From Synechococcus sp. RCC307 (GTDB lineage Bacteria; Cyanobacteriota; Cyanobacteriia; PCC-6307; Cyanobiaceae), in assembly GCA_000063525.1 (NCBI GenBank), contig CT978603.1, positions 1,731,105-1,795,104 on the forward strand: a DNA stretch of 64,000 bases. Reading direction: 5' to 3'. Numbering within the stretch: position 1 is the stretch's first letter; each line of letters opens with the position of its first letter. Shown piece after piece: positions 57,574-64,000 of this stretch. The notes below the pieces were generated by a model, which was not told where the DNA came from, made no database searches, and worked only from the letters and a program-made list of their open reading frames with translations. The position numbers and the translations under genes were made by a program.

Positions 57574-59095
57574 GTGCCTCCACGGGCACCCACTCGCGGA
57601 ATAGGGCAACGATCTGAGCCACCACCTCATCGATGCTGAGGCCATCACTAAGCAACTCAACTGCGTCACTGGCTTGACGCAACGGAGCCACCTCACGGCT
57701 GGAATCTTTGTGGTCGCGATCAGCGATCTCCTGCTCGAGCTGGCTGAGCACCGGCACCGGCAAACTTCGGGCCGCGAGATCGGCTGCCCGCCGGCGCGCC
57801 CGCTCAGCCACGGTGGCCGTCAGATAGATCTTCAACTCCGCATCAGGGAACACGGCGGTGCCGATGTCGCGGCCTTCCGCCACCAGCCCGCCCTGCTGGC
57901 CCAATTGCTGCTGCTGCTGCGTTAGGGCAGCGCGCACCGAGGGCAGGGCGGCCACCGCTGACACCGAGGCCGTCACCTCGGCGGTGCGGATCGCACTGGT
58001 GGCATCCACGCCATTGACCAGCAGGGTTTGTTCCGTGCCACTGGCGGGACCAAAACGCAGCTCCAAATCAGCCAACAGGGCCTGCAGCGGCTCCCCCTCT
58101 TGGGGCTCAAAGCCCCGTTGTTGCAGCAGCCAGGTCACACCGCGGTACATGGCGCCGGTGTCGAGGTAGGTGAGCCCAAGCTCATGGGCCACCTGACGGG
58201 TCACCGTGCTTTTCCCCGCACCAGCAGGACCATCAATGGCAAGGATTGGCAAACGGCTCATGAGAACGCGGTGATCGATCAGGCGGGCCTCGCCGCAGCG
58301 GACAGCAGCCGCCAATAGCGCAGGTCCTGTGACCTGCTCCAGCTCTTGCAGCCGGGGCAGATCCACCAGCTGCAGGTAGTCCACAGCCAAGCCGCCATCT
58401 TCCATCAAGGCGCGCACGGCCCGAAGCAAAGGCTCCGCCTGCCGCTGGCCGGCATCCAACAGTTGTTGCCCCTGGGCCAAGGCCTGCGGCAAGAGCGCGG
58501 CCTGCTGACGCTGCTCGACGCTGAGATAGGCGTTGCGGGAACTCAAGGGCAACCCATCGCGCTCACGCAGGGTGGGGCAGGGAACGATCTGAACAGGCCA
58601 GCGCAAATCACGCACCAAGCGGCGCAGCACCTGAAGCTGCTGCCAATCCTTTTCACCGAGATGCAGGTGGCTGGGCTGCACCAGAGCCAGCAAGCGGCTC
58701 ACCACAGTGCACACCCCCTCGAAATGCCCTGGGCGGCTTGGACCACAAAGATTGGCCACCAGCTCAGGCGCCGGGGCCAACTGGGTTAATCCCGCAGCCC
58801 CAGCAGGGAAAACGTCTTCTGGCTGAGGTGCCCACAGGGCATCGGCGCCAGCCTCCAAAGCCAGGGCATGGTCCTCCTCCAAGCGGCGCGGATAGCGGGC
58901 GAAATCCTCATTGGGAGAAAACTGCAGCGGGTTGACGAACACGCTGACCAACACCCGTCCGCCCTGCTGCCTAGCAGCGCGAATCAAGGCCGCGTGGCCC
59001 TGATGCAACGCCCCCATGGTGGGAACCAGATGCAAAGGGCCAGGCCCGCCTGCTTGCAGCCAACGCTGCAGATCCGCTGAGGTTTGAAGCTTCAA
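57557..59095 (-). CDS. panC/cmk: bifunctional pantothenate synthetase / cytidylate kinase
   Basis: A 512-residue fusion characteristic of cyanobacteria. Residues 1-280 form PanC (VPTMGALHQGHAALIRAAR with the HIGH-like motif, LGEKDWQQLQVLRRLVRD), which joins pantoate and beta-alanine. Residues 285-505 form Cmk with the P-loop IDGPAGAGKSTVTRQVA and VAEGRDIGTAVFPDAE. Both halves are intact. Confidence 0.95.
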   Translation of the reverse strand: MKLQTSADLQRWLQAGGPGPLHLVPTMGALHQGHAALIRAARQQGGRVLVSVFVNPLQFSPNEDFARYPRRLEEDHALALEAGADALWAPQPEDVFPAGAAGLTQLAPAPELVANLCGPSRPGHFEGVCTVVSRLLALVQPSHLHLGEKDWQQLQVLRRLVRDLRWPVQIVPCPTLRERDGLPLSSRNAYLSVEQRQQAALLPQALAQGQQLLDAGQRQAEPLLRAVRALMEDGGLAVDYLQLVDLPRLQELEQVTGPALLAAAVRCGEARLIDHRVLMSRLPILAIDGPAGAGKSTVTRQVAHELGLTYLDTGAMYRGVTWLLQQRGFEPQEGEPLQALLADLELRFGPASGTEQTLLVNGVDATSAIRTAEVTASVSAVAALPSVRAALTQQQQQLGQQGGLVAEGRDIGTAVFPDAELKIYLTATVAERARRRAADLAARSLPVPVLSQLEQEIADRDHKDSSREVAPLRQASDAVELLSDGLSIDEVVAQIVALFREWVPVEALNADA

Positions 59096-59120
59096 CGCCC
59101 AAGTCAGCGTCGTGGAGCTC

Positions 59121-59657
59121 CTACTGCAGCACCTCGAGTTTCACCTGGGCAATGCCGCTATGGAACAAACCCAGTTCACCAGCCGCGCCATGGCCCAAAT
59201 CAATCACGCGCTGACCGACATAAGGACCGCGGTCATTAATGCGAACCACAGCGCTGCGGCCATTCCAGAGGTTGGTCACCCGCACCCGGGTACCGAAAGG
59301 CAGTGTGCGATGGGCGGCGGTCATCGTGCCGGGGCTGTAGATCTCACCATTGGCGGTGAGGTTGCCGAAAAAGCCAGGGCCGTACCAACTGGCTTCTCCC
59401 TGGGAAACGGAACGCACCTGGGGCTCAGCGGGCTTGACGACGACAGGCTTCACGGGAGCTGGCGCGGGGAGCGGAGCAACAACAGGCTCTGGCGCGACAG
59501 TCTCCTCAAAAAGCTCAGGCAGGTAATCGATACCACCAACAGCGGTGAGCTTGAGCAAAGGCTGCGTCAACTCCTGGGCCACAGCCGCGGCTTGCAGGGG
59601 CAAGGCGGCCAGGGTCGCGACAGCAACGATTCGCTTGAGGGCTTGAACAGACATCAC
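59121..59657 (-). CDS. RlpA-like septal ring lytic transglycosylase
   Basis: A 178-residue secreted protein. Signal peptide about residues 1-28 (ALKRIVAVATLAALPLQAAA), then a Pro/Val-rich linker and a C-terminal double-psi beta-barrel (GEASWYGPGFFGNLTANGE, VRINDRGPYVGQRVIDL). Family members process peptidoglycan at division. The first or second Met may start translation. It follows panC/cmk on the same strand by 25 bases. Confidence 0.85.
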   Translation of the reverse strand: MMSVQALKRIVAVATLAALPLQAAAVAQELTQPLLKLTAVGGIDYLPELFEETVAPEPVVAPLPAPAPVKPVVVKPAEPQVRSVSQGEASWYGPGFFGNLTANGEIYSPGTMTAAHRTLPFGTRVRVTNLWNGRSAVVRINDRGPYVGQRVIDLGHGAAGELGLFHSGIAQVKLEVLQ

Positions 59658-59983
59658 AGACGGAATCGAAGGTCGTCATTGACTCAGCCAATCGAGAGAA
59701 ATGGCCGATTGATGAACCTTCCAAAGCCGAATCGATGATTCGGAGATTCCTAAGAGGATTTATTGACGGTCAAAACGTAATGGAAAGCACCGAACGGTTC
59801 CACATACCCAACCGAATCAGTCGTTGATCAGAAAATCGAATCTCCGCTGAGTTCGCTTGCCACCGCAGAAAACTCGCCAAAAAAATGGCGCCCCTCTGAT
59901 CAGCAACAGCAATCCCCCCGATCAGCCAGCCTTATCGGACAGGCCTTGCGCGACGATGGGATCAACGGCAGCAGCCTGAGGAG
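59658..59983. other. 326-base intergenic region between rlpA and purM
   Basis: No gene seen. It must carry both divergent promoters. A perfect hairpin CCGAATC-GAT-GATTCGG (59727-59743) is present, and CGGAGATTC at 59741 is repeated inverted as GAATCTCCG at 59838, 88 bases apart. This might be an unannotated small RNA or an operator. Confidence 0.5.
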
Positions 59984-61018
59984 ATGGATTACAAGAGCGC
60001 CGGCGTTGACGTCGAAGCCGGACGCCATTTCGTTGAACGCATCCGCACCAGCGTGGAGGCCACCCACCGCCCAGAAGTCCTCGGAGGATTGGGCGGCTTT
60101 GGCGGGCTTTGCCGCTTGCCAGCCGGACTTGAAAAGCCCCTGCTTGTGGCTGGCACCGATGGCGTGGGCACCAAGCTCGAACTCGCCCAGGAGTGCGGCC
60201 GGCACCACGGGGTGGGCATCGATCTGGTGGCGATGTGCGCCAACGACGTGATCACCTGCGGCGCTGAGCCGCTGTTCTTTCTCGACTACATCGCCACCGG
60301 CAAGCTCAGCCCGGCCGCCATGGCCGAAGTGGTGGAAGGAATCGCCAGTGGCTGCAGCCAAAGCGGCTGCAGCCTGCTGGGGGGCGAAACCGCCGAAATG
60401 CCTGGCTTCTACCCAGCCGGTCGCTACGACCTGGCGGGCTTCTGCGTGGCCGTTGTCGATGAGCCGCGGCTGATCGACGGTCAAACCATTCAGGCCGGTG
60501 ATCAGCTGCTGGCCATCGCCAGCAGCGGCGTGCACAGCAATGGCTTCAGCCTGGTGCGGCGCATCTTGGAAGCCAATCAAGTCCCACTGGAAACCAGCCA
60601 AGCGGCCCTGGGCGGCCGCAGCGCGGCAGAAGCCCTGCTGGAGCCAACCCTGCTGTATGCACCACTGGTGAAGGCCCTGCTGCAGAGCCCAGAGCTGGAG
60701 CTGCGGGGCATGGCCCACATCACTGGCGGAGGATTGCCTGAAAACCTGCCGCGGCCCCTTCCCCAAGGACTCGCCGCTCAGATCGATCCAGGCAGCTGGC
60801 AGAGGCCCGCACTGTTCCACTGGCTTCAGGAGCTGGGATCGGTGCCTGAGCGCGATCTCTGGCACACCTTCAACCTGGGGATTGGCTACGTGTTGGTGCT
60901 CCCTGAAAGCAGCTGCCAGCAGGCGCTTGAGGTGGTGCACAACAGTGGCTTTACAGGCTGGATATGCGGCGAAATCGTTGTTGGGCAGGGGGTTCTCGGC
61001 CTGCCGGCAGGGGCCTAA
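59984..61018 (+). CDS. purM: phosphoribosylformylglycinamidine cyclo-ligase
   Basis: A 344-residue AIR synthetase of purine synthesis. Features are [20 protein letters not shown], the [20 protein letters not shown] substrate loop, [13 protein letters not shown] and [16 protein letters not shown]. The length and start ([13 protein letters not shown]) are normal. The product acts in the cytosol. Confidence 0.96.
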   Translation: MDYKSAGVDVEAGRHFVERIRTSVEATHRPEVLGGLGGFGGLCRLPAGLEKPLLVAGTDGVGTKLELAQECGRHHGVGIDLVAMCANDVITCGAEPLFFLDYIATGKLSPAAMAEVVEGIASGCSQSGCSLLGGETAEMPGFYPAGRYDLAGFCVAVVDEPRLIDGQTIQAGDQLLAIASSGVHSNGFSLVRRILEANQVPLETSQAALGGRSAAEALLEPTLLYAPLVKALLQSPELELRGMAHITGGGLPENLPRPLPQGLAAQIDPGSWQRPALFHWLQELGSVPERDLWHTFNLGIGYVLVLPESSCQQALEVVHNSGFTGWICGEIVVGQGVLGLPAGA

Positions 61019-61085
61019 AGCAGGCTGCAGCTCGACAAGGCTGGCAAGATGGTCGGCAAAGAGAAAAAACAGTCGTCTTTGTTAC

Positions 61086-61697
61086 GTGCCTTTTAACGAG
61101 TCCAATCGCTTAACCCGTCGCCGTAGTTCTGCTGGTCCAGTCCCCCCGAATCGCCCTCAACGCTTCGGAGCCGAGGGCTATCACCGCAGCGGTCCACGCG
61201 CTACTTACTTAACCCTTCCCGACCACGGCAAGGTGTTTGTGGCTGATCTACCGCAGATGTCGGATGGTCAGCTGCAAAACGTTGGCCGCGAGGCCGCTGA
61301 TGTGTTCGAAAGCCTCGAGCGCCGCATCGCTGACCTCGAACAACAACTGGGCAGCAATCCCAGCGACGACAGCATCATTCGGGCGCGCACCAAACGCGAT
61401 GTCACCGACCGTTTTCTGCGGGCGATCAGCCAAGAGCAAGAGCGACGCCGCGAAAACCCCCACTTGCAAGCTGCTGCTGGCGAGTCACTGGCACGGGCCT
61501 TTCTGGAGCTGGCGCGCCACCGCCTGCCCGGCGCCACCTTTGATTCACTGCTTCAAGAAGCGCTCAACGCCTGCGAGACCCAGCCAGCCGCTGCTCCGCC
61601 CCAGGCCAGCCTGCAGAGCATTCCTTCAGAAGCTCTGAGCGATCCCACTGGCGACGATCCGATGGTGCTGCCTGTGGTGCTTAGCCCCGATCTTTGA
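61086..61697 (+). CDS. conserved cyanobacterial hypothetical protein
   Basis: About 203 residues from GTG 61086. The frame continues upstream into purM, but those residues are out of phase with purM and have no coding look. The recognisable stretch is helical and Arg/Glu-rich (RRIADLEQQLGSNPSDDSII, DRFLRAISQEQERRRENP) and ends with Ala/Pro-rich residues. No family is recognised. The 3' end overlaps the convergent small gene by 17 bases. Confidence 0.6.
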   Translation: MPFNESNRLTRRRSSAGPVPPNRPQRFGAEGYHRSGPRATYLTLPDHGKVFVADLPQMSDGQLQNVGREAADVFESLERRIADLEQQLGSNPSDDSIIRARTKRDVTDRFLRAISQEQERRRENPHLQAAAGESLARAFLELARHRLPGATFDSLLQEALNACETQPAAAPPQASLQSIPSEALSDPTGDDPMVLPVVLSPDL

Positions 61698-61872
61698 GAT
61701 CGAGCAAACGGGATGCCAGCAGGGCATCAAGCACCGCCACCAGAGCGCCCACAGACCAGATCACTCGCCAGAGCTGCTGATCAGCCATCAGTGATAACCC
61801 CAGCATCAGCAGGGTGAGCACCACATCGAGGATCAGCGCGCGGCGCAACAGGGGTGGGGGGATCGGCGCCAT
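61681..61872 (-). CDS. small membrane protein (63 aa)
   Basis: Two hydrophobic stretches (LILDVVLTLLMLGLSLM and VIWSVGALVAVLDALLASRL). The start overlaps the aldo/keto reductase stop (ATGA), so it is cotranslated with it. No function is recognised. Confidence 0.55.
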   Translation of the reverse strand: MAPIPPPLLRRALILDVVLTLLMLGLSLMADQQLWRVIWSVGALVAVLDALLASRLLDLKDRG

Positions 61873-62843
61873 CAGGAACTACTGAAGGGGTTGGCCGGCA
61901 TGCTCACGTTCAGCATGGCAGCGACTTCATCGAGGCGCCGCCGATCGTCATCAGGCAGCGAGCAGCCCAAAGCCTCACGCACCGCGCGCACCTGCTCGAC
62001 GCGGCGCAATCCCGGAATCGGCATGGCCCCATGACTGCGGCACCAGCTCAGGGCCAAAGCCGCCGGTGAGATCTGATGGCACGCAGCCAGTTCAGCCATG
62101 AGGGCTTGCAACGGCTTCAATGCCGGCAATAAACGCCGAAACAAGGCGCCCCGCGGCCCTCTGGGAAGCGGCCCATCGAGGCTCCAGCGGCCACTCAACA
62201 GCCCCAAGGCCAAGGGGCTGTAGGCAATCAACTCAATGCCCAGCTCGCGGCACACCTCCAGCACACCACCAGGTGCCAAAGGCTCGGTGGCCAACAGCGA
62301 AAACTGAACCTGAAGGCTGCTGATGCGCAAGCCGCGCTGCTGCAACAGGCCATGCCAGCGGCGCAAACGGCGGGGACCCATGTTGGAAATCCCCAGCTCA
62401 GGCACCACGCCAGCCTCGACAAGATCGCCGAGACCTTGCAAGAGCGGACCCTCCTGCCACGGGGCATAGCGGGCGGTGCTCCAATGCAATTGCACCCGAT
62501 CCAGACGCCCCTGGAGGCGAGCGCGGGAGGCTGCCAAGCCACGGTCAAAGCCGCGCCGGCCCCAGCGCCAAGGGAAGGGAGCGAGCTTGGTGGCCACCGT
62601 GAGGCCATGGCGCTGATCAGGGGGCAAGGCAGCGATGGCTTGTCCCAACAAGCGCTCACTACGTCCGGCGTAGGCGCCGGTCCCGTAGGAATCAGCACTA
62701 TCAAAAAAACGCACGCCAGCGGCAACTGCCGCGGCCACCGTGGCCTCAATCACCGGATCATCCCTTTGGGGTTCATACCCCCAAAGGAAGCGATTTCCCC
62801 AAGCCCAAGTGCCGGCCCCCACTCCAGGCGCTTCAACCGCCAT
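61872..62843 (-). CDS. aldo/keto reductase
   Basis: A 323-residue NADPH-dependent oxidoreductase with a TIM-barrel. The catalytic tetrad is visible: Asp-Ser-Ala-Asp-Ser-Tyr (DSADSYG), the Lys in VATKLAPFPWRWG and His in QLHWSTARY. The cofactor loop reads IPGLRRVEQVRA. The substrate is not inferred. The start at 62843 is palindromic with the divergent start at 62842; an ATG at 62924 would overlap that gene. Confidence 0.85.
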   Translation of the reverse strand: MAVEAPGVGAGTWAWGNRFLWGYEPQRDDPVIEATVAAAVAAGVRFFDSADSYGTGAYAGRSERLLGQAIAALPPDQRHGLTVATKLAPFPWRWGRRGFDRGLAASRARLQGRLDRVQLHWSTARYAPWQEGPLLQGLGDLVEAGVVPELGISNMGPRRLRRWHGLLQQRGLRISSLQVQFSLLATEPLAPGGVLEVCRELGIELIAYSPLALGLLSGRWSLDGPLPRGPRGALFRRLLPALKPLQALMAELAACHQISPAALALSWCRSHGAMPIPGLRRVEQVRAVREALGCSLPDDDRRRLDEVAAMLNVSMPANPFSSS

Positions 62844-63024
62844 GATCAACTCCGATCCCGGCACCACCATGCAGGAACCAGCGGGCGCCCCCTCACCAAC
62901 GCAGCAACCAGCGAGCGATGCCACCGCGAGCGAAGGCGATCGGGTGCTGTGTCAGCACTGCGGACGCACGGCCAACAACGGCCTGAGCTGCATTGGGATG
63001 TGCGTCGCTGACAACGAGTACTGA
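62842..63024 (+). CDS. small Cys-rich protein
   Basis: A 60-residue protein. The N-terminal half is Pro/Thr/Ala-rich. The C-terminal half carries CQHCGRTANNGLSCIGMCVA, a CxxC and CxxxC arrangement suitable for a metal. The ATG at 62842 overlaps the start codon of the divergent reductase; an ATG at 62869 would avoid this. No family is recognised. Confidence 0.6.
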   Translation: MINSDPGTTMQEPAGAPSPTQQPASDATASEGDRVLCQHCGRTANNGLSCIGMCVADNEY

Positions 63025-63057
63025 GGTGGCCACAATGCAGCACCTGTCCAGGGTGTT

Positions 63058-63546
63058 GTGAGAAACCAATGGGCCATCGCCATGGCGCTGATGGCAAGCC
63101 TGCTCGGCCAACCCGCCGCCGCCCAAGGGGACGGTCAATTGGTACTGGAACCCAAGAGCTGCCAGCGCAGCCGCATGATGAACAAGCTCAAGCGGCAACC
63201 CAACCAAGGCCCTTGTGCCCGAGTTGTGCTTGAGCAGGTCGATGGCAACTACATCACCGTCTCCTTTTTGGCGCGAGGCAGCGAGCGAGGCAGCAGCAAC
63301 AGCCTCAGCCTGGGGGGAACCACCACCACACCCTTGAGCTGCCGGCTGAACAAGTGCCGGCTAAGCCAACCGTTGCAGCTGGAGCTCGATAACGCCAAAG
63401 AGGTGGCGTATGACAGCGAAGGAATTGAGAGTTCTCTGCCCAGTGCCTGGCCGGCCGTGGGGAGCTGTCAGCTCAGTCCGGAGGCCATCAGCTGCTCAGC
63501 ACGCTCGATGTTTAAGGCCGAATGGCAGGCCGAAGCGAGTTTTTAA
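63058..63546 (+). CDS. secreted hypothetical protein
   Basis: A 162-residue protein from a GTG. An N-terminal signal peptide (WAIAMALMASLLGQPAAAQG) with AxA cleavage leads to a beta-rich domain with six Cys residues that may form disulfides. It ends FKAEWQAEASF. No family recognised. It is separated from the convergent gene by seven bases. Confidence 0.65.
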   Translation: MRNQWAIAMALMASLLGQPAAAQGDGQLVLEPKSCQRSRMMNKLKRQPNQGPCARVVLEQVDGNYITVSFLARGSERGSSNSLSLGGTTTTPLSCRLNKCRLSQPLQLELDNAKEVAYDSEGIESSLPSAWPAVGSCQLSPEAISCSARSMFKAEWQAEASF

Positions 63547-63553
63547 AACCGCC

Positions 63554-63889
63554 CTACTGCTGGGAAAGACCCTCGCCATACCAGGCTTCGCCAAGCTGCC
63601 AGCGCACCAGCGGGCCATCGGAGCTGGCCACCACTTTGAGATTTTGCCCCTGGCGGCTGTAGCCATAGGCGCAGTAGCCCGAACCGGTGCCACTGCAGGT
63701 GATCAAGGCCGGAATCCTCTGCTTGAGATGGCTCTGGCGAGGCGAGAGCGGCTCGCTAGTTTGCGCCTCGCGGGACACACTCCAACCGCTTGTGAGCAGC
63801 TGATGATGCACCTGAGGCATTGGCGTCCCCACCTGCAACGCAGGCGTTTGGGCCATCAGCAGTGGTGCCACCAGAACGAGCAGGTCCAC
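63554..63889 (-). CDS. secreted hypothetical protein
   Basis: A 111-residue protein from a GTG; no ATG is available upstream before an in-frame stop. The signal-like start (DLLVLVAPLLMAQTPA) precedes a small domain with two Cys (ITCSGTGSGYCAYGYSRQGQ). No family is recognised. Confidence 0.55.
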   Translation of the reverse strand: MDLLVLVAPLLMAQTPALQVGTPMPQVHHQLLTSGWSVSREAQTSEPLSPRQSHLKQRIPALITCSGTGSGYCAYGYSRQGQNLKVVASSDGPLVRWQLGEAWYGEGLSQQ

Positions 63890-64000
63890 GGATGATCCTC
63901 ATGAGACGCATCCCATTGATGGCCAAGATTTCCGCTCGCTGATGGGAAAAACAGGTTTTTGTCGCAATTTGGGTCTCAGCTGACCCAAGGCGGCACCCAG

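Noticed and set aside
59900..60940. A 346-residue open frame opposite purM
   Set aside because: Shadow of purM, whose substrate and nucleotide motifs are all present on the plus strand.

Overview
The window is chromosomal DNA of a marine Synechococcus (picocyanobacterium) that makes both phycoerythrin I and phycoerythrin II (pigment type 3). This rests on mpeBA, cpeBA and phycocyanin operons, the PEII gamma-type linkers MpeC, MpeD and MpeE, pebA/pebB, a psbA gene of D1:2 type, ferredoxin-thioredoxin reductase, a PanC-Cmk fusion and the glucosylglycerate genes. A separate AT-rich block holds two tandem AraC-type regulators, a small ribbon-helix-helix protein and a second MpeY-like lyase. That is the content of a type IV chromatic acclimation (CA4) island, so the strain is probably a chromatic acclimater (type 3d). 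Housekeeping DNA is GC-rich (39 of 60 bases at 14941-15000). The CA4 island and several bilin-lyase genes are AT-rich (22 of 60 G/C at 9001-9060; 23 of 60 at 47821-47880).

Layout. 0-1.9 kb: hypothetical genes and an SGNH hydrolase. 1.9-5.8 kb: glucosylglycerate metabolism (gpgS, divergent from a GH13 phosphorylase and gpgP). 5.8-10.7 kb: the CA4 island (mpeZ/mpeW-type lyase, RHH protein, two AraC regulators, a Nif11-like protein and DUF2237). 10.9-12 kb: psbA. 12.1-16.4 kb: methylthioribose salvage, GltS and small DUFs. 16.3-23.7 kb: the ftrC-sufBCDS operon, class I aldolase and sufR. 23.6-24.5 kb: an EamA transporter.

The phycobilisome rod region runs from 24.5 to 57.6 kb. Its left arm holds a CpcS-family lyase, cpcG1, DUF4912 and mpeE. 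A non-phycobilisome insert follows (comF, tRNA-Phe, an MscS channel, a solute-binding protein and a coiled-coil protein). The main block then reads rpcT, unk, aplA-like, cpcG2 (membrane-anchored type), a pentapeptide protein, cpeC-mpeD-cpeE-cpeS-cpeT-cpeR, three antisense Nif11-like genes, mpeY-mpeBA, mpeC-mpeU, cpeZ and cpeY, a CpcD-domain protein, cpeF/mpeV, cpeBA, a CpeU-like gene with pebAB, rpcBA, rpcEF and a low-Mr phosphatase. From 57.6 kb onward there are housekeeping genes (panC/cmk, rlpA, purM, aldo/keto reductase) and small secreted or membrane proteins.

How the parts fit. PebA and PebB make phycoerythrobilin. The lyases load it on PE and PC subunits, and some isomerise it to phycourobilin. 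Linkers stack the discs and CpcG proteins dock the rods. The AraC pair probably controls the island lyase, which would compete with the lyase beside mpeBA for MpeA Cys83 and so set the PUB:PEB ratio. Separate rpcE/rpcF genes and His141 in CpeB point to a green-light-specialist background with a CA4-A island (mpeZ plus mpeY). This subtype is an inference; the alternative is CA4-B (mpeW plus mpeQ).
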